From: Zanthoxylum bungeanum
Lineage: Eukaryota > Streptophyta > Magnoliopsida > Sapindales > Rutaceae
Length of the DNA stretch: 64,000 bases
Direction: 5' to 3'
NCBI GenBank assembly: GCA_019454045.1
Contig: SKCR01049657.1
Coordinates: forward strand, 163,412 to 227,411
Within the stretch, counting starts at the first letter, position 1, and each line of letters begins with the position of its first letter. Below, in pieces: positions 34,190 to 45,879 of this stretch. Below the pieces are notes generated by a model that saw nothing but the letters and a program-made list of their open reading frames with translations, was not told the DNA's origin and did not search any database. The translations under genes and the position numbers were made by a program.

Positions 34190-34800
34190 AATGCGTATCC
34201 TCAGAAGGAAATTGGTAGCTCAGAGCGACTCATCATAAACCTTACTATGTCCAACAAAGTTCGGTTTCTCTGTTCGGACACACCGTCATATTGAGGTGTC
34301 CCGGGAAGAGTCTACTGTGAAAGAATACCATACTCTTTCAAGTAATCTTGAAACTCATATGTTAAGTATTTTACATTATGGTCTGACCGTAATTTTTTAA
34401 TACTTTTATCGGTATGTTTTCTTACTTCGTGTCGAAACTCTTTGAATTACTCAAAAGTTCCTGACTTGTGTTTCATAAGATACACATAACCATAACGCGA
34501 TGCCACATCCGTAAAGGTTACGAAGTATTCATATCCACCTCTAGCCTAGCTATGGTTATGTTGAATTACTCAAAAGTTCCTGACTTGTGTTTCATAAGAT
34601 ACACATAACCATAACGCGATGCCACATCCGTAAAGGTTACGAAGTATTCATATCCACCTCTAGCCTAGGTATACATGGGCCCATTTATGTCAGTATGAAC
34701 GAGGGCTAACAGATCAGTGGCACTTGCACTTTTACCAAGTAAAATGTGTATTAGGCACTTAGCCTAATAAACTAGATTCGTAGACATCATTTGAATTAGA
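34190..34800 (-). pseudogene. copia integrase remnant with internal duplication (element 3)
   Basis: The minus strand encodes GGYEYFVTFTDVASRYGYVY-like sequence twice because 34442-34549 is repeated exactly at 34561-34668. The distal RNRTLLD-like motif lies near 34240. The duplication shifts the frame, since the 119-base offset is not a multiple of three. Confidence 0.85.
34442..34668. repeat. 108-bp perfect direct duplication in integrase of element 3
   Basis: 34442-34549 equals 34561-34668, with 11 bases between. No matching duplication is present in element 2, so it arose in this lineage. Confidence 0.93.
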
Positions 34801-35269
34801 ATCAAATCCGTCCTAGTATCCACTCTTCAAAAGTGTGGATATACGAGTCTTGTTTAATGTTTCCCAGACAACAATGCCAGTTTTAAGTCTCAATAGATTT
34901 ATTCAGTTTGAGCTTTTGTTTGTCATATTATATGTTTGAGATTCATTTATATTCTAAATATAAATGCTGTTATTCACATCTAATGTGCTTATCTCAATAT
35001 CATCTTTATAAACAAAACACTTAGTGTTTTGGAATATAAAGGTATACCCGCAACGAGTTAAACTAGATACAGAGATAATGTTCCTAGTCAAACTAGATAC
35101 ATTATAACAGTCTCCTAATTTAAGTATATGCTCAAAGGGCAGTTCTAAAACTTAGGTTTCTACGGCCAAAACAGTGACTCTCGTCCCGTTTCCAACTCAT
35201 AGGTCGATCTCATCTGAAGCTAGTCTCCTGCTAATCAGCAGATCCCACACATCAGTACATATATTTATA

Positions 35270-35660
35270 TACCACATCCAGTATCTAAAATCCAATTTTA
35301 AAACCAGCAGTGGACATGTTCATAAAAAACATACCTGAAGCCGGAGCCTTTCCCGTCTTCACTTCCTTCATGTCTGCCTTGTCCATACGGTAGTCACGCT
35401 TCCAGTGACCCCGTTTGTCACAATTTAGGCAGACATCTTAGGATATGTCCTTTGTCTTCCTAGAAGACTGTGACGATTTAGCCTTGCCCTTTTCTTCACA
35501 CCCCCAAAAGCCTTCGGGCAAGCCTTGGCCTTATGGGATGTCGAAGTAAGATGCGCCTTGCGCTTCTTGCCCTTTTGTAAGCTCTGGCTCTGTCTCCTTG
35601 AGCATAGTCATTAACTCTCCAAGAGTTTTCTTATTGCAATTAGTACTTCTAAGATCTAAG
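35270..35660 (-). pseudogene. gag C-terminus with zinc knuckle (element 3)
   Basis: The knuckle at 35431-35390 (minus) reads CLNCDKRGHWKRDY, a CCHC motif whose last Cys is Tyr. Upstream ELMTMLKETEPEL-like sequence (35630-35590) matches copia gag C-termini, with several stops. Downstream toward 35270 the protease begins but no catalytic motif could be read. Confidence 0.75.
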
Positions 35661-35986
35661 AATAGATCTATGAGATCTTTCACTTTCAATATCATACTAT
35701 AATAATCTAATCCTTAGTTCTGACGAAGAAATTAAGGAGTCATTGCGGCAAGCATAACAGATTGAGCACTAAAGTTATCATCACCATGAGTCTTCCAAAG
35801 CTCATGCTCCACTATTTGCTCAACTCCGGACTCAGGCCCGAGATGTCACTCTATCAAATAAAGTAACTTCTCGGCTCCCAGGACTATCATGAGGTTATAT
35901 TCCCAATTTGAAAATTGAAGCCGCTTAAAGTCATTTTCACCCAGGATTATGTTTTAAACGCTAATCTTTCAGTTATCTTGATTCCA

Positions 35987-36185
35987 ATAGTCCAACTATC
36001 CAATCAACGATTTTGGGTACAATCGAATATAATGATTACTATAGTCTAACTATATAATCAATTATTATTTGATTGGTTAAATTCAAATATATATTGATTA
36101 CTATAATCCAATTATAAATGAAATAGTTTGAATACAGTCCAACTGTTCAATTAAAACAACAATTGAATATTAGTCCAACTAATAT
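35987..36185 (-). repeat. internal block of five palindromes in element 3
   Basis: 36167-36185 (8-base arms, CCA on plus), 36134-36146 (5, CCA), 36102-36116 (6, CCA), 36040-36054 (6, CTA), 35987-35999 (5, CCA). In sense order this matches the five-module block of element 2 at 17863-18072. Confidence 0.88.
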
Positions 36186-36299
36186 ATTTATTAATAATTA
36201 ATGACGAAAAATGAAATGAGCGCGTATTGGCAAGTATCTAAATGAAATTGCAAATTTAATACTTACCTCCTACTATTTTTCGACGAGCCTCTAACCCTC

Positions 36300-38270
36300 T
36301 GTGGAGTAATCGGGAAACCTAGTTTCCTAGTGGGCTAGGATCCCGTTAAATAACACACAACCTTGACTTTGGCCAACAAATTGTATGAAACTTAACTAGG
36401 TAGATCTCTAAGATCAATTGGATCACATCCAATTCCTAGATCCAGTAGGTGGACTTCCAAGTCCGAAACATATATCTAATATATGCCAATATATCTGATA
36501 TATTCCCTAACCTTTTTCCTCTGAATCAACTAAGCCTTGGCTTTGACTCAACAAGCTTAATGAAACCAGTTAAGCGTGACCCATTGACAGTGGGAAAACT
36601 TCGTAATTGAGGTCGATGAACAAGAAGTGATCTTGACTTTGGCCAACAAATCACAACTTGCCCAAGACGTACGATATGGAAGAAAGCTTTCATGATTCAA
36701 ACACATCCGCGATGGACAAAGGTCTTGACTTTGGCCAACAAACCAATGCCAATCTTGGATCTTGAGAGAGAATCACTCAATGGAAGGAAAAAATGTTTAA
36801 TATAAAATGAGGGTTTTTGTCGCGATTTGGCAACCAATTTATTATCTTTTATTAGGTCTCATCATACACCCTTAAACATGCATTCTAAAAGCATAATAAG
36901 GCGCGATAAAATTTAATAATGATATGCGGATGGATATACAACAAACTTGTTCCTAGAACAAATCTCTCCATTTCATCTCTCCCGCTAGCACTATTCATAC
37001 TTCTACCCAATTACATAATACTTCTAAAGAAACCTCATTTACATTGAGGGGAATTGGTGAGAAGAGAAATACAATGAGAAAATAGGTAATAGGCTGGACA
37101 CGCGGGTCCAATTTAATAAATTCTAAATTTATTATAATAATTTCCAAAATTACCCTGACCCATCTAATATCCATCTGATATACATTATTCATATATACAT
37201 CCAAGTATTCACACAAAACATGTTATCAATCAATCTAATCCAATTAATTAATCTTAGATTAGTGACCATCCAATGTTCAAACAGCGATTTGATTTGCGCG
37301 AGTCCAACTCGTTTAAGAATAAATACTCAAAGTAAGTATTCTTGAATTATATCGAACTACAATTTTAAATCCAATTTAAATTGTATCAAATACTAATTAA
37401 TATTTAATTCCAAATTAAATAATTACACTTTCAATAGTGCCTTTTAGACTTGGATTCCAAATCCAATCTTTATGGGTCTCAAAGGCCCAATTAGTATCCA
37501 ATACTATTCATACAAAGTCCAATGGGCTTTTAATTAATTCTTTAGGCATGGGCTTTGGCAATTATGGGTCAAACCCAAGATGCCAAGGCCCAATTAGGAA
37601 TCACCCTATGCCAAAAATCAATTTAGGCCCATTAGGCCCAATTAAAATTTTAAAGGCCCATTTATCATATTTGGACTTTATGGAAATGGTTTTAGGCCCA
37701 ATTGGATCCAACCAATCATCCTAAACCAAACTTGACCCAACCAAGCCCATTAAGCCCAAATACAATAAATCAAATTAACTCATTATTCCAAATTACAAAT
37801 TAATTCAATTCAAGTGTAATTACCATAATTAATTAATTAATCTAATGCTTCCAAAACACTAATTAATTCAATTAATCATGCTCTACATTTCCAATTCATG
37901 TCCATTACAAATTGAAGCAAAATCAATCTTATAACATGCTTCAAGGCTCACGACAAAGGCAAACAAAAATCATTCAATTTGATTTCAATCTAATTAAATC
38001 AACATCTAAGATTTCTATCATGCCAACAACACATCCAATTGTCTAATTTTCAAAAAAAATTACCATGAGCAACCTAGGGGTACATTCGGCCAAGCATGGA
38101 GAATTATGGATTTTTGATCTAATCAATTTATCACAAATCCAATGATATACAAATCCAATTCAACATCATATAAACTCAACCCAACCATCAATTTAGGCAT
38201 TTCATGCTCCAAACACAAAAATCCCAAATTTAAAGTTTAGAACCCCAGATTTCCAAATCAAACTTATTTC
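36300..38270 (-). other. gag-proximal region and leader of element 3
   Basis: No intact gene. It contains the 19-mer repeat in reverse complement near 36361, 36640 and 36720, and more palindromes, for example CGAGT-CCA-ACTCG near 37300 and an 8-base-arm module near 37407. Confidence 0.6.
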
Positions 38271-38282
38271 TCTCTGATACCA
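38271..38282 (-). other. primer-binding site of element 3
   Basis: The plus strand reads TCTCTGATACCA, one base off the initiator tRNA-Met type, next to the LTR edge at 38284. Confidence 0.88.
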
Positions 38283-38283
38283 T

Positions 38284-40235
38284 TGTAAGTGTTCTTAGAA
38301 CATGCCAAGATCGTCTAAGAGTGATTTATGTGTGAATAAAACCAAAAGAGTTACGGAAAATACTCACATTGATCGGATGAGTTCAAGACTTTTTATGCAT
38401 TTCGGTGAAAGCTCCAAGTCATTCCTTAGTGTTTCCAACACTTGGGTGAGTTTCCCTATCACCTTGATCCACTCATTTAAGTGCTAGTTTGAACAAAAAT
38501 GAAAGAAAAAATTTATCCTCCAATGAGCATTATTTTAGGCCAAGAGAGAGTTTTTGGGAGAAGATGAATAGTCACTTGTTTCATAAACAATTGTGTGTTA
38601 AATATGGTTTCCAAAACCATGTTGGTTAAAAGCAAGTGGTTTTCTAAAAACCATTCACTTTTGCCAACTACCACCATCACCTTTGACAAGTGATGTGAGT
38701 GGTGGATCCAACCCAATTAAATTCAAAATTCAAGTGGGATTAGACAACACACTTCAGACTCGGTTACGTTTAATCCCATTAAACAAACTTTCCGTCGCGA
38801 CGTAATTAAATCCAATTTAATTAAATAATAATGCCTCGCAAAATTATTATGGAAGTCGCTAACGAATTAATTCTAAATTAATTCGTTCGCTAGAATTAAA
38901 ATCTAATTTTAATTCCGAATTGAAATCCAATTTCAATTAATATATCCAATATATTATTTTAGCCCAAATAAATAAATTAAATAGAAAAATCCAATTTAAC
39001 TATTAAATTTATTTTACCGATTAATTCAAAATTAATCGCGTTCTCTCTTCTTCACGAATTAATCCCAGATTAATTCAAGACGCAATTAATCCCAGATTAA
39101 TTCTTACTCTGTTAATTAATTCCAGATTAATTCTTGCCGTAATTAATCATTGATTAATTTCTCTCTCATAATTAATCACAGATTAATTTTCTGTTCGAGT
39201 CAAATCTCATCGGTGAATCTTTGGGAAGCGACCCAAGAGATCTCTAGATATGTTGGCAGTAAATTTGGTCATCGGACTATCCGAATACGTGCATACCTGG
39301 TACCACGTTCTCACCGATTTATAAGACATGGTTGGCTTCTAACAAAGCACCGTGCCTACCCAATTCTCCAGAAATATTATGTAAATGAATATGTAATTTT
39401 TGTCAGGTGTAGCATACGTAGTATTGCATATTGCGATCCAGTATTGAAATGTCACATGCTAGGCCTGGGGCTGGAATTGTGTCTACCATGTACGAAGCAT
39501 ATATCGAATCTCTGGTAACTAGTCTCTATAATCGGATAATCATGATCTTGTCATATTATCCCGATAGCTGCAGCATACAAGAGTACCAGTTCTGTATCCT
39601 GCGTGATCATCATCTCCATATGACTGAAGTGATACTTCCATCTTGACATCACATCCAATACACTACGATTCTCAGTATACCTAGAATAGGCGTACACAGA
39701 ACCTATTAAAGCCCCGGACGACCAAAACCAAAGTATACTGATTGTTGCAAGTATTAGCGATGCAAGTCTCAGGTTAAGACCAAATACACCTACCCTGATT
39801 CAGATTCTCATAGACACATAGTCATACTACCAATGAGATTCTGAGGGGTCTATCCAGAGCGAAGCTGTTTCCGTATCATCGGTAAACATAACCTAATATT
39901 ACACTTGCATGAGTATCCAATACCCAAATATATGAGAACTATGTTGTTACGCTTCCATAACATGCACAAGTGTAATACTAGCCTATTCCACATTATCGAT
40001 GTCCAATCTCGATAATACTACGACTAGGGATATTTAATGATTAAACCTTACGTGGATTAATATTGTCTCATATCTTATTAATCCGATACTAATCATATGG
40101 ACTTTTATCATTTATATATCCTGGTAATCCAATTACAAATGATAAAAGAGAAATTTCCTTTGTCACATAGTTAATTTGTACAACAACGTCATGTTCTATA
40201 CAAATAGTGATGCTATGGGTCATAATTGTCCAACA
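38284..40235 (-). repeat. 5' LTR of element 3
   Basis: TGTAAGTGTTCTTAG at the left edge, GTCCAACA at the right edge, followed by GTCTG. It matches 30339-32291. Confidence 0.94.
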
Positions 40236-41013
40236 GTCTGTTATACCCCTCTAATTATTTTTATCTTAAGTACCATTGATTCTCTAATGAACGATTTATT
40301 CATAACCATTATGAATGTTAATCTTTCTATTCGTAATAGAAAAACTTGAGCGCTCTAACCGTTCAACTACCGAATCAACCTTTAAGAAAGATACTCTTCT
40401 ACTTCTCGCAAGAAGGAGTGAACTCCATATCTATGTAAAACGTCCCTAGCAATACACTAAACCATGTCCCCAAAGTACGTAGCTATTGGTCGGGATTGCT
40501 ACACCAACCTCACCTTTGTAAATCAAATGACATAGCCTGCCATGCATGAGTTTGTAGTACACTCAGGATTAAGATCAATCCATATATGACCATCTGGTAG
40601 ATCGAAATGAATTTCTTCATTTAACGAAAATTATAAGAAACTCATTTCTATCTGGGTCCAGTCCTATATGATCACATCATAAAATGTGCCTTCATTCTCA
40701 TGTCTCCACATGGACGATCCCGGATCAAGGTCGCCATATAATTATAGAATGAACCGCAACTATAGATAAACCAACAACAAAGTACCCGCTTTGTTTGCTC
40801 TCTGTGGACTATTTTAAATTACTAACTTTAGACTTAAATCCTCTTGTGTACGACACTTATACACTAATTCTAAAGGTACATGAGTAATTTAGGGTAAACA
40901 TGATAATATGCGATATTAAACACAAACTTTGATAAATGAACAATACAATATTTTATTTCATAAAACATAATACCGTTTACATTACATGATGCTCTAAGGC
41001 ATATATCCCAACA

Positions 41014-41412
41014 CATTCTTCACCAAAATCACGTCTGATACCCAATCTGGGTATTTAACCTATATGATAAACCCGACTTTCATTGAATTTTCAACCTCTA
41101 CCTAGATTGCCTTGTATCGCTCCTAATTAAAAATCCTCTTTTTCTGGTTAAAAATCCAGGCGATGACTAACGACCTTGGGGTCAATTTCAGGCATATCCT
41201 TATGATCCTACGTGAAGACATCGACGTACTTCTTCAAACCTATACAATAATATTTCATCCTGGATTAAGGTAATGAACTCCACGCCTAAACTATTTAAGG
41301 CATCCCTGAAGATGATATCCACCGCACTCCCTTGGTATATCAGTATTATGTCCACATAGGCCTTGCCAATATTGGCCTTGATTATCGGTGCGTCATCATT
41401 AGGGTAGCTCAC
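41014..41412 (-). pseudogene. Ty3/gypsy protease and reverse-transcriptase start (fragment H)
   Basis: The minus frame 41412-41200 (NDDAPIIKANIGKAYVDIIL, then GSAVDIIFRDALNSLG) matches the retropepsin-like protease of plant gypsy elements. The usual DTG is degraded (YQGSAVD). Downstream, DMPEIDPKVVSHRL near 41180 and KYPDWVSDVILVKN ending at 41014 are the N-terminal part of a gypsy reverse transcriptase, with stops. It ends exactly at the outer LTR edge of copia F, suggesting F inserted into this reverse transcriptase. Confidence 0.82.
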
Positions 41413-41559
41413 TCATTGGGCGTCTTCCTCGGTGAATATTATGGGCATTATTTTGACCTTCTGGATCTTTGGGACCCTCTCCATTGTCAGTACCTATGGG
41501 CCCTTGGTCCGGCAGTAGTTTTTTCTTGCCCTATTTGAATCCCCGGCCAACGTCTTCCT

Positions 41560-42067
41560 CCTACGATTGTGAACATTGGCCTCTGCTCCCTTCACTGTCT
41601 AACCCTCATAGCCTCACGGTCTATACATTCCTTCAGGTAACCATTCCTCACTAGGTCCTCTATATGTTCATGTAAGTCCCAGCATTTCTCTGTGGCATGC
41701 CCATTCACATTGTGGTGCGCACAATAAGCCTTGTGGTTTATCTTCTCAATTGGAAACATCATCAGGTTAGGCTCAGTCAGTAAGCCCTTTTTTAGAATTT
41801 CCCGAGCTATCTAGGCCAATGGTCTATTCGAGACAGTGTATGTTGTTCCTCTAATGACATGAGCGACCTTAATCAGGGGCCTTCTCTCATGCGCCGGATT
41901 ATCCTGAGCTATCAGCCTAAATTCCTTCGGCCTCGGGATGGTCTTCTCTGATTTTAGCTCATATCTGGCCATATCATCTCATCTTCTTCAAGCAACACAA
42001 ACTTCTTTGCCTACTCCAAGGCTGCAGTATAGTCTTTTACCTTCTAAATTCTTAGGTGAGACCATAG
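41560..42067 (-). pseudogene. Ty3/gypsy gag zinc-finger region (fragment H)
   Basis: Around 41740-41640 the minus strand encodes YCAHHNVNGHATEKCWDLHE and then IEDLVRN, the Cys/His motif of Tat-like plant gypsy gag. It continues at 47573 on the other side of element 4. Confidence 0.82.
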
Positions 42068-43237
42068 TGACCGGTGCAATCACATGCGTATAACGCAAGC
42101 ACACGTATCGTTCAAGTAGTATAAAAAGTATTGATCCCAAGAGGACTTAAAACCTTTTGTTATCAATTTATGAAGTTAAATATTTACAAGTATCTAATGG
42201 ATTGATTGTTTGATTGGGTGATGACTTTAAAATTAAAACAAGTAAAAGAAATAGCGCGAAAGTAGATTTTTGGAAAATTCAATATTAAGAAACTATCCAG
42301 GGTTGTGAATCCTTTCAGTATCTTTTAAAAGATGAAGTGGTTATTTTACGTTTGTGTAATTTATTGGTTTATTAACTTGGAACACAAAATTATGTAAAAG
42401 TCTCTTCCGATGGTCAAATACAAATACCCAGTGTAACCCGATTAATCATATTCCTATGTCAACCAAGTTACCTGAATTCATTAAGATTAAGTTCTAATTA
42501 TGGCTACCCCCGCCCGACAGGTATATTCCTATCCTGTAAGAAAATCTATTAAAGGGTTATCTATCCTCAAGGAAAATCGTGGGTTATTGAATCTAGGGTC
42601 TTAAACCTAAAATCCATTTTCCAAATCCATTTTAAGTTTACCAGTTCAATTTTATTAATGGCCAGTTAATAAAAAGCATTAGGACTAAGGCTTAATAAAT
42701 AAATCTTTATATTACCCAAACCATAAAATAACCCCTTATAAAGCGATGATATTGGACTTCATCACAACCCCAGATAACTGACTTAGTTACGACACATATT
42801 TATGGGTAGTAAAAACTTAAATAAAATAAAAGACATAAAGTAAATTGCTGGAAATTAAATACTGAAAAGTAAATGACGGAAAGTAAAATGCTGAAAATTA
42901 AATACTGAAAATTAAATGCTGAAAAGTAAATGCTGAAAGTAAATTGCTGAAAAGTAAATGCTGAAAGTAAATTGCTGAAAAGTAAATAAAGTAAAAGTAC
43001 AATAAAGAAAATGATGAGGTAAAAGGATCCACTTTTATTACTACTATTTTAGATATCTCCCTTAATATAATATATTAACTTTGCGTGATAATTACTAACC
43101 AACCATATAGACGGTATCCTGATTAAGTCAAATTAATAATTAATTACCAACCGACTAACCAGGCGGTATCTATGCTTAGTCAAGTTAAAACCAATTTATA
43201 ATTAATTACCAACCGACCAATATGGCGGTATCCTCGA
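42068..43237 (-). repeat. truncated 3' LTR of element 4
   Basis: Matches 45880-47056 of the intact LTR, then joins integrase sequence at about 43237. It includes a tandem run of TGCTGAAAGTAAAT-like units (42840-43010). Confidence 0.9.
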
Positions 43238-43514
43238 TTAGGAATGGACCTAACCACCGCGATTTTGGCTTCCATGGGAAGATTTTTACCCTTGATTTGT
43301 TTAACAGTACCTTTTGCTCTGGTTCCAGTTGTATGCGCACTAACTTCTCATCATGTCTCTTCTTGGCCTTTTCTTTGTACAATTTGGCATTCTCAAAAGG
43401 CTGAATGTGAAATTCTTCCAATTCGTTGAGCTGGTGGAACTGTTTCTCTTTTATTGCTTGTAGTGCAAGAATTGGCTTCTTCAACGCATAACACGCTTTA
43501 TCTTCAGGCTCCAC
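43206..43514 (-). pseudogene. integrase C-terminus fused to LTR (element 4)
   Basis: Reads LALQAIKEKQFHQLNELEEF, ENAKLYKEKAKKRHDEKL and SRWLGPF, the integrase C-terminal region of Athila-like gypsy elements. The final dozen residues after GPF are translated from LTR sequence, marking a deletion joint near 43237. The upstream edge runs into the protease linker at about 43530-43600 (CQLPVE joined to protease-proximal sequence), a second deletion joint. Confidence 0.88.
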
Positions 43515-43661
43515 AGGTAATTGACATGCTTTAAGTTTGTCAATAGAACTTTACATTGCATCGCAAGTCTGGATGGTACTATTTATCACATCAAGTCTGG
43601 AACATTCCTCCTTCTCGTCATTCGGGAAATTCATGGCTTTGAAAACGTTAAATGTTATTTC

Positions 43662-44162
43662 TTAGTCTTGTACCCTCATGGTTAGTTCTCCTTTTTTTAC
43701 ATCAATAATGGTTCGACCTGTAGCCAAGAATGGTCTCCCGAGAATGATCGGCACGTCTTCGTCTTCCTCCATATCAAAGATAATAAAATCTGCTGGGAAA
43801 ATAAATTTGTCAACTTTGACCAGCACATCTTCAACTACACCTCTCGGAAATACGAGCGTTCTATCAGCAAGTTGTAGAGAGACTGAGGTGGGCATTATTT
43901 CTCCAATCTGTAATTTCCTGAAAATAGAAAAAGGCATCAAATTAACACTCGCACATAAATCACACAAAGCCTTACCGAAGTCATGTCCTCTTATGGTGCA
44001 AGGAACAATGAAACTGCCAGGATCTTTCAACTTTGGGGGAAGTTTCCTTTGAATGATGGCGCTGCATTCTTCTGATAATGCTACTGTCTCGTAATCTCCC
44101 AATCTCCGCTTTCGTGAAAGAATGTCTTTCATGAATTTGGCATAGCTGGGCATTTGTTCCAA
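43662..44162 (-). pseudogene. gypsy aspartic protease (element 4)
   Basis: GSFIVPCTIRGHDFGKALCD then LCASVNLMPFSIF is the retropepsin flap and active-site region of Athila-like elements; the active site reads DLCAS where DLGAS is usual. VPIILGRPFLATGRTIIDV is the conserved C-terminal ILGRPFL motif. The frame stays open for 166 codons and ends at a stop (VQD). It would have processed the Gag-Pol precursor. Confidence 0.9.
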
Positions 44163-44762
44163 CCCTCATGCAAATAGAATGTTGATATGCAGCTTTTTGA
44201 AGATCTCTAGGAACCGAGAAAATTGCTTATCTAGTTTGTTTTTCTAGAGACGCTGTGGAAAAGGTGGAGGTAGAATTATCCTTTCTTGATCTATTTCCTT
44301 TGCTTATTTTTCCTCCATCTGTGGAACTGCTTCACTGCTTTCTTTTGGAACTTCCTCAGCAGTTGCCTTGATTCCAACATATTTGTTGATTTCAGTACCG
44401 CTTTTTAACATGATGGCATGCCATTGCTCCTTCCCCATGTTCTTTGGATTTGGTTATGTGTTGCTAGGAAGGTTACCCAGCGGTCTGTAACTCTGAGCAT
44501 TGGCCAGTTGTCCAATTTGATTCTCCAGTGCTTTGATAGAAGTAGATTGGCTTTGAAAAATAGCATCATATGCTGCTTGTTGCTTTTTGAACATCTCTGC
44601 AATCCATTCTTTCATTTCTGGTTCTTTTTCAAACTCATGGCTTTTGTTTTACTGTTGAAATCTAGGTGGTGGATTGTTCTTTTGCCCTGAATTGTTGCTC
44701 CATGAAAAATTGGGATGATTCCTCCACCCTGGATTGTAGGTGTTGGAATATGGATTGTTCCC

Positions 44763-45680
44763 CTATCTGTTGAAATTGTTGACATAGTTCACCGTTTCTT
44801 CATGTTGGTTTGTCTCTGGTGCTCCTCCATATGGTGAACTTGTGGCTCCGGCGATGTTTACAACTTGCGTGCTAAGTGTTTCCAGGCTTTTGCACATTTG
44901 CTCCAACTTAGTATTCACTGTTGAGTTAGCTCCAACTTCATAAATTCCTGCAATTCGTTGAATCATGCTCCTTTCTGTTGGCCACAATGAATTATTGTTA
45001 GCCATTTCTTCGATTAAGTCTCATGCTTGATCTTCTCCTTTTGCCATCAAAGCTCCTCCAACAGCAACATCAATTGTGGTTCTCATCAATCCAGAAAGTT
45101 CATTATAGAAAGTTTGGACTTGAAGCCATTTTGGAATCTCATGATGATGACAATTCCGGACCAAATCTTTGTACATTTCCCAAGCTTTGTAGAGAGTTTC
45201 CGAGTCAAGTTGTACAAAGGATGTGATGTCATTTCTCAGTTTTGCTGTTCTGGCTGGTGGAAAATACTTTGCAAGGAATTTGGTGGCTAGAATGTTCCAA
45301 GTTGTGATGGAACCTGCTGGTAGTGAATGTAGCCAAGCTTTTGCTCTGTCTTTCAAGGAATATGGAAAAACTCGCAGTCTCATTGCTTCTTTTGATGCTC
45401 TGTTGTAATTGAAAGTGCTGCAAACTTCCAGGAAGTTGCTAATGTGGGCATTAGGATCTTCAGTTGCATTCCCCCTAAACTGTACTGACTGCTGAATCAT
45501 CTGAATGCATGTTTTGATGTCACACGCATTTGCTGGTAAGGGAGGAAGTACAATACATGAAATGAGGCCGTCAACCACTGGAATGGTTCTGTCTCGAATG
45601 GGAATTGGTTGTGCAACCTCCAAAGGTTCAGGTTCCATGTTAACGATTGCTTCTTGGCCTTCACGCATTTCCCTTCTCAA
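44763..45680 (-). pseudogene. gypsy gag (element 4)
   Basis: The 45680-45021 frame carries the retrotransposon gag domain: FRGNATEDPNAHISNFLEVC, LRVFPYSLKDRAKAWLHSLP, WNILATKFLAKYFPPARTAK and FVQLDSETLYKAWEMYKDLV. After a short break, 45005-44763 continues with MCKSLETLSTQVVNIAG-like sequence, followed by a Pro-rich or Gln-rich tail region to about 44200. It forms the particle shell in intact relatives. This is the best-preserved gag in the window. Confidence 0.92.
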
Positions 45681-45854
45681 CTGTCTGATGGTTCTTTCAA
45701 TCTCTGGGTCAAGCGGTCGGAGTTCAAAGCTCTTGGTTCATCTCATGTAGTGTCTGAGAACCTGAAACAATTGAAAACAAAAACAATAGGTAAAAAGAAA
45801 TTTAGATACAAGTAAAGGTATCTAACCTCAAAACTAATAGTGAAAGATAAATAA

Positions 45855-45873
45855 GTCATCGGCAACGGCACCA
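45855..45873 (-). other. primer-binding site of element 4
   Basis: The minus strand reads TGGTGCCGTTGCCGATGAC, close to the TGGCGCCGTTGCCGGGGA site of Athila-like elements (tRNA-Asp type). It lies six bases inside the LTR edge at 45880. Confidence 0.82.
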
Positions 45874-45879
45874 AAAACT

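Larger units (their letters stand above)
30339..40235 (-). mobile_element. Ty1/copia LTR retrotransposon (element 3), inverted relative of element 2
   Basis: LTRs 30339-32291 (1953 bp) and 38284-40235 (1952 bp), inner polypurine tract at 32292-32305 and primer-binding site at 38271-38282, all for the minus strand. The flanks GTATG (30334-30338) and GTCTG (40236-40240) agree at four of five bases. The LTR start TGTTGGACAATTATGACCC is shared with element 2. Eleven differences were counted in the first 265 aligned LTR bases (about 96%). The coding region is broken throughout. Confidence 0.93.
28970..41013 (-). repeat. 5' LTR of copia F, interrupted by element 3
   Basis: The LTR is 28970-30338 plus 40236-41013, about 2.15 kb. 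The outer edge reads ATATATCCCAACA (minus-strand start TGTTGGGATATATGCC, a frequent copia LTR start) and the inner edge TGTAGGAACC. Element 3 splits it. It contains long palindromes at 30008-30036 (13-base arms, CAT centre) and 30048-30072 (12-base arms, one-base centre). The other LTR of F is not in the window. Confidence 0.78.

Noticed and set aside
42840..43010. Tandem TGCTGAAAGTAAAT units considered as a CRISPR-like or satellite array
   Set aside because: The units are irregular, lack unique spacers and occur at the same place in both LTRs of element 4, so they are internal LTR repeats.
45505..45750. Plus-strand frames across 45000-45800
   Set aside because: They are shadows of the minus-strand gag frame, which matches the retrotransposon gag domain.
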